64,000 bases of DNA, from assembly GCF_001718835.1 (NCBI RefSeq), contig NZ_CP013444.1:2170001-2234000 (forward strand), read 5' to 3'. This document shows, in pieces, positions 45,568 through 55,135 of this stretch. Below the pieces are notes generated by a model. That model searched no databases, was not told where the DNA came from, and saw only the letters and a list, made by a program, of their open reading frames with translations. The stretch is from Burkholderia cepacia (GTDB lineage Bacteria > Pseudomonadota > Gammaproteobacteria > Burkholderiales > Burkholderiaceae). Each line of letters begins with the position of its first letter. Position 1 is the stretch's first letter. The position numbers and the translations under genes are program-made.

Positions 45568-46774
45568 GATCCTTTCCTCCACTTGACGAGCCGCGCATAC
45601 CACGGCTCGGCGACGGCCATCGGCTCGCCGGTGATGCCGTTCGCGAGCTGCCGGATCTGATCCACGAAGCCGTGCCGCTTCGCGCCTTCGATCGGCTCGC
45701 CGAGGTTCTCGGCAACGGCGAGCGCCTGCGGCTCATGCGGCAGTTCGTGCAGCGGCGCGCCGCCGAACGCCTCCTCGAAATCGACCGGCTCGACGCGGCC
45801 CGCGACGGGCGCGAGCGGGTTGTTCAGCACCATCGACAGCAACCGCTCGCCGGGCAGTTCCCGCACGAAACGCACGAGCCGCGCGGCCTCGTAGGCGGCA
45901 TGCACCGACCGGTCGGCGACGATGTACACGAGATCGGACGCGACGAGCGCGTCCTCGAGCAGCTTGCCGGCGCCGCTCCCGACGTCGAACAGCACGTAGT
46001 GGAAACGGTCCTTCAGCATGTCGACCAGGCGCGCGACGGCCTCGTCGCGCAATTGCACGTCCGCGCCGTAGGTCAGCTCGGCGGACAGCACGTGCAGCCG
46101 GTCGCCCTTCGTGACGAACATGCGCTCGAACAACGCGTCGTCGGGGCGCTGCCCCATGTTCAGCAGTTCGATCAGCCCGTTGTTGCTGGACAGCCCGAAC
46201 ATCGAGTTCGCGCCGCCGCCATGCAGGTTCAGGTCGACATAGGCCACGCGGCGGCGCTTCTCGCCGGCCAGGAAGCGCGCGAGGCTCACCGTGATCGTGG
46301 TCGCGCCGACGCCGCCGCGTGCGCCGACGAAGCTGACGACCTTGCCGGTACGCGCCTGGACGACCGATTCCGTGGCCGTCAGCGCACGCCGCATCAACTC
46401 GACGGTCAGCGGCTTGACGATGTAGTCCTGCACGCCGATGCCGAGCAGGTTGCGAAACAGCCCGACGTCGTTCTGCGTACCGATCGCGATGACGCGCACC
46501 GACGGGTCGCACACGTCGGCGAGCCGCATCAGGTCCGACACCGGCAGCACCGAATCCGACACGTCGATGACGAGCTGGCGCGGCGAACGCTCGTACTGCT
46601 GCAGCAGCCGGATCGCATCGTCGCACCCGCCTGCAGATGGGTGCGCGTGATCGACAGCTCCTGCGCGACGCGGCGTATCACGTCCTCGCTGCCCGGATCG
46701 GCGACGACCGCGACGAGATCGGCCGCGCCGACGGGGGCGGCACGCTTGGCATTCCGGCTGGCGAGCACTTTCAT
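45564..46774 (-). pseudogene. cpaE: CpaE/TadZ localisation ATPase, apparent single-base frameshift
   Basis: The reading frame from the ATG at 46774 gives KVLASRNAKRAAPVG ... RRVAQELSITRTHLQAG and then loses sense at about base 46622. From there the family sequence continues in another frame: DDAIRLLQQYERSPRQLVIDVS, the atypical receiver part, and a ParA/MinD ATPase domain (FVGARGGVGATTITVSL, YVDLNLHGG, LFDVGSGAG). One extra base at 46622/46623 would restore a protein of about 403 residues with THLQAGADDAIRLL at the joint. In Tad systems this protein places the pilus at the cell pole. Every other gene of the locus is intact, so this is either a recent mutation or a base error in the assembly. 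Confidence 0.82.
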
Positions 46775-46801
46775 GGCGGCGTGAGAGAGGCGTGGGTGGG
46801 A

Positions 46802-47191
46802 TCAGCGGCCGGGCGAGCCGGTCGTCAGCGTCTTGCCGGGCGTCGGCTGCTTCACGCGATCCTCGACGTAACGGCGCACCGCGTCGGCCGCGGCCTGCGC
46901 GTCCGCGCCGCCGTACGGCACGGGCGCGACGAGATCCTCCGGCCGCGCGAGCATCGCCGCGAGGTTCGCGTAGGTCGCGCAGCCGAACGGCACGCCGGGC
47001 CGCGCGTACCCCGCGTCGACGAGATGCGACGGCTGCATCAGCGTCGCGCAATCGGGCGGCACCGCGCGCGCGCCGTCGAAGCCGATCGTCCGCGCATCGG
47101 GCAGGTTGACCGGCGGCGGCGCCGACAGGCAGCCCGCGAGCCCCAGCGGCGTCAGCAGGCCCAGCGCGGCGACGGTCGTTCGAATTCGCAT
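46802..47191 (-). CDS. CpaD-like pilus lipoprotein
   Basis: 129 residues. Lipoprotein leader (VAALGLLTPLGLAGC, Cys at about 21), then DCATLMQPSHLVDAGYARPGVPFGCATYANLAAMLARPEDLVAP, where a Cys followed by NLAAMxxxPxDL is the known CpaD pattern. It is shorter than most CpaD proteins. It should be an outer-membrane partner of the secretin. GGGAGGGC precedes the ATG; it lies 16 bases after the cpaC stop. Confidence 0.82.
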   Translation of the reverse strand: MRIRTTVAALGLLTPLGLAGCLSAPPPVNLPDARTIGFDGARAVPPDCATLMQPSHLVDAGYARPGVPFGCATYANLAAMLARPEDLVAPVPYGGADAQAAADAVRRYVEDRVKQPTPGKTLTTGSPGR

Positions 47192-47207
47192 GAGCGCCCT
47201 CCCGAAG

Positions 47208-48599
47208 TCAGTACACGAAGCCCGCGGCGCCGACGAGGCGCGGCGTGTCGCCCGACAGCAGGTCGAGCCCCAGGTTGCGCTGCACCGCGAACTCCAGGTC
47301 GCTGCTCGGCCGCGCGACCGTGTCGATCGCCTGCTCGAGCTGGCCGGGCCCGGCCGGCTGCACGATGTACGGCGTGACGATGACGACCACCTCGGTCTTG
47401 TTGTCCTGGAAGTTCTTCGACGAAAACAGCCGGCCGATGATCGGCAGCCGGCCGAGCCCCGGGATCTGCGACACGGTGTCGGCCGTCTGGCTCTGCAGGA
47501 GCCCACCGATCGCGAAGCTCTGCCCGCTCGACAGCTCGACGGTCGTCTCGACGCGCCGCACCGTGAGCCCCGGCACCTTGACGCCGCCGGTCGTCACGCT
47601 GTTGTTCGCATCGACCTCGCTCACCTCCGGCCGCACCTTCAGGCTGATCCGGTTGTCGGCGAGCACGGTCGGCGTGAAATCGAGCGACACGCCGAACGGC
47701 TTGAACTCGACCGTGATCGCGCCGGTCGACGAGCCGGCCTGCGCGACCGGAATCGGAATCTCGCCGCCCGCGAGGAAGCTCGCCGTCTCGCCGGACATCG
47801 CGGTGAGGTTCGGTTCCGCGAGCATCGTGATCAGCCCCTCCTGGTCGAGTGCGTCGAGCACCACGTCGATCGACCAGCGCCCCGCGCGGAACCCGCCGAG
47901 TACCGAGAACGCGCCCGTCGGCGACAGGTTGAACAGGCTGGTCGTCGGATCGAACAGCGTGCGGCCGTTGAACAGCCCGCCGACGAAGTTGCCGGCCCCG
48001 CCCAGCGCGCTCCAGTTGATGCCGAGCTGCTGCGTGATGTTGCGGCTCACCTCCGTCACCCGCACGCGCAGGTTCACCTGGATCGGGCGCGACAGCGTGA
48101 GCCGGTTGACGATCTTTTCCTTGTCGTGCAGGTACGGCGCGAGCGACTGCATCACGGCGTCGGCGTCGGCCGCGCTCGGCACCTTGCCCGACACCATCAG
48201 CGAGCCCGGCGCACCGGACACCGACAGCTTCAGTTGCGGGAAGCGGCTGTCGAGCACGCCCTGCAGCGATGCCGTGTCGACCTGCACGATCACCGTCTTG
48301 CGCAGGATCGGACGATGGTTCGCGCCGAGCGCGATCAGCGTGGTCGTGCCCGCCTTCTTGCCGAACACGAATACGGTACGCGGCGACGGCACCTGGATGT
48401 CCGCGATGGCCGGATCGGCGACGAACATCGCGGTCGCGGGCTCGGGCAGCGACAGCAGTTCCCCCTTGCCGGTCGCGATCGACAGCGCCGCGCCCGCGTC
48501 CGGCGCGCTCGCGCGCTGCGCGAACGCGACGCCGGGTGCGCCGGACACGAATGCGCAAGCCATGCACCACAGAGCGATCCAACGAACCATGCGCACCAT
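47208..48599 (-). CDS. cpaC: CpaC/RcpA secretin of the Flp pilus
   Basis: 463 residues. Signal peptide (IALWCMACAFVSGAPGVAFAQ), an N-terminal pilus-secretin domain (PATAMFVADPAIADIQVPSPRTVFVFGKKAG), a BON-like part, and the secretin core with VRVTEVSRNITQQLGINW and the beta-barrel motif VPGLTVRRVETTVELSSGQSFAIGGLLQ. It forms the outer-membrane pore. The frame begins with a TTG at 48614, but the ATG at 48599, close to the signal peptide, is preferred. Confidence 0.92.
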   Translation of the reverse strand: MVRMVRWIALWCMACAFVSGAPGVAFAQRASAPDAGAALSIATGKGELLSLPEPATAMFVADPAIADIQVPSPRTVFVFGKKAGTTTLIALGANHRPILRKTVIVQVDTASLQGVLDSRFPQLKLSVSGAPGSLMVSGKVPSAADADAVMQSLAPYLHDKEKIVNRLTLSRPIQVNLRVRVTEVSRNITQQLGINWSALGGAGNFVGGLFNGRTLFDPTTSLFNLSPTGAFSVLGGFRAGRWSIDVVLDALDQEGLITMLAEPNLTAMSGETASFLAGGEIPIPVAQAGSSTGAITVEFKPFGVSLDFTPTVLADNRISLKVRPEVSEVDANNSVTTGGVKVPGLTVRRVETTVELSSGQSFAIGGLLQSQTADTVSQIPGLGRLPIIGRLFSSKNFQDNKTEVVVIVTPYIVQPAGPGQLEQAIDTVARPSSDLEFAVQRNLGLDLLSGDTPRLVGAAGFVY

Positions 48600-48653
48600 G
48601 CGTGTTCCCGTCAAATGCCCAAATGCCGGCCGCCGCGCGGCCGGTCCGATCCG

Positions 48654-49673
48654 TCACTGCGTGGCCGTCCCCGGCGGCTGCGGCGCCTGCGCGGCGAGGT
48701 TGCCGCCGTTCGACGCGCCGTTCGATACGCCGGGCAGGCCCGGCAGCCCGGACGGCAGCGGCGGCACGCCGGCCACGCCGATGCCGCCACCGCGCGCCCC
48801 GTCGTCGACCGTCGAGCCGCGGTAGATCACCACCGTATTGTTCTGCCGGGGCAGCCGCGCGCCGGCATCCGGCGCGGCGCCCGGCGCGCGCGTCGCGTCG
48901 CGGAACGCGCGCGACACGTCGCCGGCCCACACCGGCTGGGTATCGGCCTCCTGCTCGTCGCCGCCCGCCGGCTGCCGGCGGTCGCTCGTCGCGAAACTGC
49001 GCAGCGCGAGCGACAGCGAGCCGAGGCGGGTTGCCACCAGCACGACCTGAGCGGTGCGCGGCGCAACCTCGAGCGTGACCGTGCGCGCGTGGACGGTCGC
49101 GTCCGCGCCGCTGGCGGGCACCTTCGCGCGCTGGAATTCGGAACCGACCGCGAGCACGCGCGCGCGCCGCACCACCGTCTCCGCTTCGAACGTGCCCGGC
49201 GACGTCGCCGAGCCGCCGATCTGCTGCGTCAGCAACACGTCGACGAAGTCGCCCGGCTGGATCAGCCCCGCGTTGCCCGACACGTCGTCGACCGGCACCG
49301 AGATCGCCCGCATGCCGGGTTGCAGCGCGGCCGCGAGAAAATCCGGTGCGCCGGCCGGAATCACGTTCTCGACGCGAATCGGTGCGCCCGCGCCCACGTG
49401 GTTGCGCAGCAGCGCGCCCTTCAGGTCCGCGCCCGGCTGCGACTCGACGAACGCGCCGGCCGGCACCTGCGCGCGCGGCATGCGCTTCCACGCGAGATCG
49501 TTGTCGCGCAGCAGCAGCCCTTCCGGCAGGTCGGCGGCGGCGACCCGCACGCGCGCCTGCGCGGACTCGACGGGCGCCTTGGTGGTGGACGCGGCGACGT
49601 ACAGCTCGCGCAGGATGAACGCACCGATGCCGGCGGCAACGACGAGCACGGCCAGTCTCAGCGGTTTGGGCAT
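48654..49673 (-). CDS. cpaB: CpaB/RcpC pilus assembly protein
   Basis: 339 residues. A membrane start (RLAVLVVAAGIGAFILRELYVAA), an SAF domain (VRVAAADLPEGLLLRDNDLAWKRMP), the RcpC part (ISVPVDDVSGNAGLIQPGDFVDVLLT) and a Pro/Gly-rich C-terminal tail that is not conserved. SAF domains may bind peptidoglycan or sugars. It lies 54 bases before cpaC and 19 bases after cpaA on the same strand. Confidence 0.9.
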   Translation of the reverse strand: MPKPLRLAVLVVAAGIGAFILRELYVAASTTKAPVESAQARVRVAAADLPEGLLLRDNDLAWKRMPRAQVPAGAFVESQPGADLKGALLRNHVGAGAPIRVENVIPAGAPDFLAAALQPGMRAISVPVDDVSGNAGLIQPGDFVDVLLTQQIGGSATSPGTFEAETVVRRARVLAVGSEFQRAKVPASGADATVHARTVTLEVAPRTAQVVLVATRLGSLSLALRSFATSDRRQPAGGDEQEADTQPVWAGDVSRAFRDATRAPGAAPDAGARLPRQNNTVVIYRGSTVDDGARGGGIGVAGVPPLPSGLPGLPGVSNGASNGGNLAAQAPQPPGTATQ

Positions 49674-49692
49674 GGCGGCGTGCGTCCCCCGG

Positions 49693-50172
49693 CTAAGTGA
49701 ACGTGGCGGCGTGCGCAAACGACGCCCAGACGGCCAGCGTGCCGCCGAGCGCGAGCGCCACGCCGTACGGCACGCCGCGCGTCGCGACGGGACGCGCGGG
49801 CGCGGTGCGGCGCTGCCGCGCGTCGGCCGCGAGCGCCGCGACGCCGCACGCAAGGCCGCCCGCGCCGACGATCGTCAGCACCGGGACGGCCAGCGCCGGG
49901 CCGGCCCACAGGCATACCGCCGCCGCGAGCTTGACGTCGCCTCCGCCGATCCAGCCCGCGTGGCGCATCGCGCCGAACAGCAGCAGCATCGTCGCGCCGG
50001 CCGCGACATGCCCGGCCAGCGGCGCGAAGCCGTCGCGCGCGAGCGCCGCCGCGACGAAATACAGCGCCCCGAACGCGAGCACCACGCGATTGGACAGCCG
50101 CCGGTCGCGCAGATCCTGCGCGGCGAGCGAAGCCAGCAGGACCGTGGCCACCGACTGCACGAGATAGAGCAT
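49693..50172 (-). CDS. cpaA: TadV/CpaA prepilin peptidase
   Basis: 159 residues, about five membrane segments. The two catalytic Asp residues of the A24 family are visible: AAQDLRDRRLSNR and GGGDVKLAAAV. It cleaves the short leader of Flp and of the TadE/TadG-type pseudopilins. The N-terminal methyltransferase domain of type IV peptidases is absent, as usual for TadV. It lies 87 bases after flp. Confidence 0.92.
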   Translation of the reverse strand: MLYLVQSVATVLLASLAAQDLRDRRLSNRVVLAFGALYFVAAALARDGFAPLAGHVAAGATMLLLFGAMRHAGWIGGGDVKLAAAVCLWAGPALAVPVLTIVGAGGLACGVAALAADARQRRTAPARPVATRGVPYGVALALGGTLAVWASFAHAATFT

Positions 50173-50259
50173 GAGCGGAGCCGTCCGTCGGCGCGCCTCC
50201 GCGCGAGATACATTCGACTGCTGCGGATCCGTGTGCGTCGGCGGCGCGGGGTCAGGGAA

Positions 50260-50442
50260 TCAGATCAGGCCGGTCACTTTCGTGATCAGCGCGGTGAACA
50301 GGCTCGGCAAGCCGCTCGACGTGCTGCTGAGGATCACGCCGACCGCCGCCAGCGCGACCACGACGATGCCGGCCAGCACTGCGTATTCGAGCGAGCTGAC
50401 GCCGCGTTCGTCACGCAGCAGGGACTTGACGTATTGCAGCAT
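50260..50442 (-). CDS. flp: Flp-type major pilin
   Basis: 60 residues. The leader LQYVKSLLRDERG ends in Gly before VSSLEYAVLAGIVVVALAAVGVI, matching the Flp pattern with Glu at position 5 (and Tyr next to it) of the mature chain. The processed pilin is about 46 residues. GCAAGGAGG lies before the ATG. It is the first gene of the locus and the only obvious flp copy here. Confidence 0.93.
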   Translation of the reverse strand: MLQYVKSLLRDERGVSSLEYAVLAGIVVVALAAVGVILSSTSSGLPSLFTALITKVTGLI

Positions 50443-50915
50443 GGCAACCTCCTTGCAAGGGGGTCGGAGATCGACCGTTGAACGTCACGGCGTTGCGTGA
50501 CTCCGACGGCCCTCACATCGGGCCGCTCGCATCCCCGGAGTCAATTCGATCGCTGCGCCGCCGGCAGGCACCTTGCCGACGACCTGATTCGTCTAGGGTA
50601 TAGACAATTTTCCAGGCGAATTCAAATGATTTGGCGTCGGAGTGCATTTATGGATAGCACCCCGTAACAATCAAACAATGTGTCATTGCGCCGCAATTGT
50701 TTCTCGTGAAGCAACGAAATTCCGGATCGTTGATCGGGCGCGTGCGCGCCCCTTCACGGGCGAATCGGCTGTTCACCTCGCGCAAGCAGCATGTCGATTT
50801 TCATTGAATTTTCGGGCTCGCGCGTCGGCGTCGATTTATTACCGATGCACTCGCACAACCCGGTAAAAACGACGAATCCGGATCGATTTTTTATGCGGGT
50901 TTTGCTGCCTTTACG
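50443..50915. promoter_or_regulatory. long AT-richer region upstream of flp
   Basis: 473 bases, notably AT-rich from about 50590 to 50900, between the flp start and the stop of a substrate-binding protein gene. It should hold the promoter of the Tad operon. No sigma-54 match with correct spacing is seen. A dyad AACCCG ... CGGGTT around 50857-50901 with A and T runs inside could be a weak terminator for the minus-strand gene to its right. Confidence 0.4.
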
Positions 50916-52550
50916 TCAATCCAGCCAGACCCCGTCGAAGCGGTGGCCGCCGAGCGGCGAGAACGTGAGCCCGTGCACGCGCTTCGACACGGGCAGCGAC
51001 ACGATCGACGTCGCGATCGGCGTGAACGGCACCTGGTCCTTGAACACGACCTGCGCCTGTTCGTACAGCGCCGTGCGCTTCGCGACGTCGGCTTGCGCGC
51101 GCGCCTGGTCGATCAGCCGTTCGAAATCCTGGTTGCACCATTTCGCGAGATTGCTGCCGTGCACCGCGTCGCAGCCGAGCAGCGTGCCGAGCCAGTTGTC
51201 GGGATCGCCGTTGTCGCCCGACCAGCCGTACAGGATCGCGTCGTGCTGCCCTTCGAGCTTCGCGCGACGGTTGTATTCGCCCCATTCGTAGCTGACGATC
51301 TTCGCGCGCACGCCGATCTTCGCCCAGTCCTGCTGGATCAGCTGCGCCATCAGCTGCGCATTCGGGTTGTACGGGCGCTGCACGGGCATCGCCCACAGCG
51401 TGAGGTCGAAGCCGTTCGGGAAACCGGCCTGCGCGAGCAGCGCCTTCGCGGCCGCCGGATCGCGCGGCGCATCCTTCAGGCGCGGGTTGTACGACCATTG
51501 CGCGGGCGGCATCGGGTTCGTCGCGACCTTCGCGTCGCCGTTGAACACGGTCTTCACGATCGCCGACTTGTCGATCGCGATGTCGAGCGCACGCCGCACG
51601 TCGACGCGATCGAGCGGCGCATGCTGCGTGTTGTACGCGACGAAGCCGACGTTGAAACCCATCCCCGAGAACAACGACAGCTTCGGGTCGCGCCTCACCG
51701 TCTCGAGATCGGCCGGGCGCGGAAACACCGATACCTGGCATTCACCGCTCGCGAGCTTGTGTAGCCGCGTCGCCGGATCGGGCGTGATCGCGAACACGAG
51801 ATGGGCGAGCTTCACGTCGTCCGGCTTCCAGTAGTCCGGGTTCGCGTCGTAGCGGATCAGCGCGTCCTTCTGGTACGTGCGCAGCAGGAACGGCCCCGTG
51901 CCGACCGGGAACTGGTTGATGTCGGCCTCGCGGTGACGCGCCGCGAGCTGCGACGCGTACTCGGCCGACAGGATCGACGCGAACGCCATCGCGAGATTGC
52001 GCACGAACACGACGTCGGGCGTCTTCAGCACGAAGCGCACCGTGTAATCGTCGACCTTGTCGATGCGCTCGATGTTGCGGTCGAACCCGAGGTCGCTGAA
52101 ATACGGGAAGCTGACCGCGTACGCCTTGCGGAACGGATCGTCTCGATCGAGCATCCGGCGGAACGTGAACACGACATCGTCGGCCTGGAACGGCCGCGTC
52201 GGCTTGAACCACGCGGTCGTCTGGAACTTCACGCCGCGCCGCAGATGGAACGTGATCGTACGCTGGTCAGGCGACACGTCCCAGCTCGTCGCGAGCGCCG
52301 GTTCGAGATCGAGCGTGCCGCGCCTGAACTGCACGAGCCCGTTGTAGATCGTGAACGTACTCGCGTCGAAATCGGTGCTCGTGGTGTGCTGGCCCGGATC
52401 GAAGCCGGCCGGGCTGCCTTCGGTGCAATACACGAGCGTCTTGCCGGCGGGCGCGGCAAGCGCGTGCGACGCCGCGAGCGCGCCCAGCGCGCCGGCGAGC
52501 AGGCCGAGCCGGAGCCGACGCGCGACGGACGAAACGAAAGGAGTCTTCAT
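50916..52550 (-). CDS. ABC transporter substrate-binding protein, peptide family (SBP_bac_5, DppA-like)
   Basis: 544 residues. Signal peptide (LRLGLLAGALGALAASHALA), then the family-5 fold: LVYCTEGSPAGFDPGQHTTSTDFDAST, PALATSWDVSPDQRTITFHLRRGVKF, and the late GWSGDNGDPDNWLGTLLGCDA with a Cys pair as in dipeptide-binding DppA. It should capture di- or oligopeptides, or haem-like ligands, in the periplasm. No permease or ATPase genes lie beside it, so it probably serves a transporter encoded elsewhere. The ATG at 52550 begins the signal peptide; the frame is open to 52625. Confidence 0.9.
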   Translation of the reverse strand: MKTPFVSSVARRLRLGLLAGALGALAASHALAAPAGKTLVYCTEGSPAGFDPGQHTTSTDFDASTFTIYNGLVQFRRGTLDLEPALATSWDVSPDQRTITFHLRRGVKFQTTAWFKPTRPFQADDVVFTFRRMLDRDDPFRKAYAVSFPYFSDLGFDRNIERIDKVDDYTVRFVLKTPDVVFVRNLAMAFASILSAEYASQLAARHREADINQFPVGTGPFLLRTYQKDALIRYDANPDYWKPDDVKLAHLVFAITPDPATRLHKLASGECQVSVFPRPADLETVRRDPKLSLFSGMGFNVGFVAYNTQHAPLDRVDVRRALDIAIDKSAIVKTVFNGDAKVATNPMPPAQWSYNPRLKDAPRDPAAAKALLAQAGFPNGFDLTLWAMPVQRPYNPNAQLMAQLIQQDWAKIGVRAKIVSYEWGEYNRRAKLEGQHDAILYGWSGDNGDPDNWLGTLLGCDAVHGSNLAKWCNQDFERLIDQARAQADVAKRTALYEQAQVVFKDQVPFTPIATSIVSLPVSKRVHGLTFSPLGGHRFDGVWLD

Positions 52551-52814
52551 GATGGCGATGGCGGTGAGAGAAGGCGCAATGGACTGCGCTTCATCTTCGC
52601 GCTCGCGACGCCGATCGCTTACCAATTAATTCGCCATTGCTTATCGCAGCGGCAAGCGGTGGAAAGCGCCGGCGCGTTCGCCGATTCGCTGCTTTCGATA
52701 TGCGCAAAGATTGGTTGGCGCGCCACGCCTGTCGACGTAAAGTCGTGGGTCCGTCCGGCGTGGAGTGCACCGTCAACCCGCTGCGCTTCCGCTTCCCTGC
52801 CCCGAGGCTGCCCG

Positions 52815-53804
52815 ATGAGCAAACGTCACACCCCGATCGACACCGCCCCGGCCGATGCGCGCCGCCGCCGGCTGCTGCAAGGCGCGGCCGCCGGGCTGGC
52901 CGGGCTCGCGCTCGGCCCGCTCGCCGGCCTGCCCGCCCACGCGCAAGACAGCGGCACGCGGCTGCGCGTCGGCTTCCAGAAATACGGCAACTTCGTCGTG
53001 CTCAAGGCACGCGGCACGCTGGAGAAGCGGCTCGCGAGCCAGGGCGTCACGGTGCAATGGCTCGAATTTCCGGCCGGCCCGCAATTGCTCGAGGGCCTGA
53101 ACGCCGGCGCGATCGACGTCGGCACGGTCGGCGAGACGCCGCCGATCTTCGCGCAGGCGGGCGGCGTCGATTTCGTCTACATCGGCAACGAGCCGCCCGC
53201 GCCGCAGGGCGAGGCGATCGTCGTGCTGCCCGATTCGCCGATCCGCAACGTCGCGCAGCTGCGCGGCAAGAAGGTTGCGTTCAACAAGGGTTCGAACGTC
53301 CACTACCTGCTCGTGAAGGCGCTCGAACACGCGGGCCTGACCTACGCCGACATCCAGCCGATCTACCTGACGCCCGCCGACGCGCGCGCCGCGTTCGTGC
53401 AGCGCAACGTCGACGCGTGGGTGATCTGGGATCCTTACCTGGCCGCCGCCGAGCGGCAGATCGGCGCGCGCGTGATCGCGAACGGCGAAGGGCTCGTGCG
53501 CAATACGCAGTACTACCTCGCCGCACGAAAATACGCGGCCGCTCATCCGCAGGTGCTGCGCGCGCTGCTCGACGAAGTCGACGCGGTCGACCGCTGGGCA
53601 CGCGACCATGTGACGGAAGTCGCCACGCAACTGTCGCCGCTCGTCGGCCTCGACGCGCCGACGCTCGAAGTCGCGCTCAAGCGCGCCGGCTACGGCGTGC
53701 AGCCGATCAGCGATGCGACGCTCGCGTATCAGCAGAACATCGCCGACGCGTTCAGCGCACTGAAGCTGATTCCGGCCAGGGTGACGGTCGCGAACGCGCG
53801 CTGA
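52815..53804 (+). CDS. aliphatic sulfonate substrate-binding protein (SsuA-like)
   Basis: 329 residues. A twin-arginine-like leader (ARRRRLLQGAAAGLAGLALGPLAGLPAHAQ) is followed by the SsuA/NrtA fold: RVGFQKYGNFVVLKARGTLEKRL, GLNAGAIDVGTVGETPPIFAQAGG, and AFNKGSNVHYLLVKALEHAGL. It binds sulfonates in the periplasm for sulphur supply. SsuB, SsuC and SsuD are not next to it, so this is an extra receptor. It is divergent from the peptide-binding protein gene, with 264 bases between the starts. Confidence 0.88.
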   Translation: MSKRHTPIDTAPADARRRRLLQGAAAGLAGLALGPLAGLPAHAQDSGTRLRVGFQKYGNFVVLKARGTLEKRLASQGVTVQWLEFPAGPQLLEGLNAGAIDVGTVGETPPIFAQAGGVDFVYIGNEPPAPQGEAIVVLPDSPIRNVAQLRGKKVAFNKGSNVHYLLVKALEHAGLTYADIQPIYLTPADARAAFVQRNVDAWVIWDPYLAAAERQIGARVIANGEGLVRNTQYYLAARKYAAAHPQVLRALLDEVDAVDRWARDHVTEVATQLSPLVGLDAPTLEVALKRAGYGVQPISDATLAYQQNIADAFSALKLIPARVTVANAR

Positions 53805-53841
53805 GCGCGGCGCAACGGGTAGCCGCCCGCGCCGGCACGCG

Positions 53842-54999
53842 TCACCACGCCTGCCGGTAAATCTCCAGCGCGTCGGCCTCCGTCACCTCGCGCGGATTGT
53901 TCACGAGCAGGCGCGTCTGCAACATCGCGTCCGACGCCATCCTCGGCAGGTCGCCCTCGCCGATGCCGACCTCGCGCAGCGTGCGCGGAATGCCCGTCGC
54001 GGCGATCAGCCGGTCGATCTCGCCGATCAGCGCGTGCGTACGCGCTTCGTCGCTGCCCGACGCCGACGGCGCGACGATCGCCGCGAGTTCCGCATACAGC
54101 GGTGCGGCGGCCGGTGCGTTGAAACGCAGCACGTGCGGCAGCACGAGCGCATTCGACAGCCCGTGCGGCACATGGAAGATCCCGCCGACCGGATAGGCCA
54201 GCGCATGCACGGCCGCGACCGGCGCATTCGCGAACGCCTGCCCCGCGAACATCGCGCCGACCAGCATCGCCTCGCGCGCGTGGCGGTCGTGGCCGTCGTC
54301 GCACGCCGCGAGCAGGTTGCGTGACAGCAGCGTCAGCGCGTGCACGGCCAGCATGTCGGATACCGGGTTCTTCAGCCGCGCGGACGTGTAGGCCTCGATC
54401 GCATGCACCATCGCGTCGATACCCGTCGCGGCCGTCGCCGCGCGCGGCAGGCCGAGCGTCAGTTCCGCGTCGAGGACCGCGACATCCGCGAACAGGTGCG
54501 GCGACACGACGCCCATCTTGCGCGCCTCGCCGACCGTGACGATCGACACGGCCGTCACTTCGGAGCCCGTACCGGCCGTCGTCGGCATCTGCACGAGCGG
54601 CAGCCGCACGCTCGCGACCTTGTCGACGCCGTACATGTCGGCCAGCGCCTGCTGCCCGGGCGCGAGCACCGCGATCAGCTTCGCGACGTCCATCGACGAT
54701 CCGCCGCCCAGGCCGAGCACGATCTCCGCATCGGCCGCGACGGCCCGCTCGGTTGCGTCCAGCACCACGTGCTCGGGCGGATCGGCGATCACGTCGTCGA
54801 TCACGGTGACCTGCCAGCCGTGCGCGGCGAGGCTCTCCAGCGCCGGCGCGAGCACGCCGCTGCGATGCAGGAACGCATCGGTGACGACGCACAGCCGCAC
54901 GAGCGCCGGAAAGCGTTCACGCAACAATGCGCCGAGCCGGCGCGCGGCGCCGAATTCGACGACTTGCGTCGGCACGGTACGGAATTGAAACGGGTTCAT
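53842..54999 (-). CDS. iron-type alcohol dehydrogenase (group III)
   Basis: 385 residues. NAD site in VLGLGGGSSMDVAKLIAVL, the GTGSEVTAVSIVT motif, and metal ligands in TGIDAMVHAIEAYTS and HALAYPVGGIFHVPHG. It oxidises or reduces an alcohol/aldehyde pair; substrate not known. GGAGACACCC precedes the ATG at 54999. It converges with the SsuA-like gene, leaving 37 bases between stops. Confidence 0.92.
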   Translation of the reverse strand: MNPFQFRTVPTQVVEFGAARRLGALLRERFPALVRLCVVTDAFLHRSGVLAPALESLAAHGWQVTVIDDVIADPPEHVVLDATERAVAADAEIVLGLGGGSSMDVAKLIAVLAPGQQALADMYGVDKVASVRLPLVQMPTTAGTGSEVTAVSIVTVGEARKMGVVSPHLFADVAVLDAELTLGLPRAATAATGIDAMVHAIEAYTSARLKNPVSDMLAVHALTLLSRNLLAACDDGHDRHAREAMLVGAMFAGQAFANAPVAAVHALAYPVGGIFHVPHGLSNALVLPHVLRFNAPAAAPLYAELAAIVAPSASGSDEARTHALIGEIDRLIAATGIPRTLREVGIGEGDLPRMASDAMLQTRLLVNNPREVTEADALEIYRQAW

Positions 55000-55135
55000 C
55001 GGGTGTCTCCTTGATGGGGTGCCGCGCCGATGCAATGTGGCGGCTCAAGTCGCGGCGATCGCGCAGCGGAATAATCCTGCTCGAACCGATCCGCTGAAGA
55101 TGCGGCGTTTCCCGATGGGCGTCAAGTGCGTTCGC

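Noticed and set aside
50857..50901. AACCCG/CGGGTT dyad with A/T runs as terminator of the substrate-binding protein gene
   Set aside because: Only six GC-containing pairs and a long loop; too weak for a separate call.
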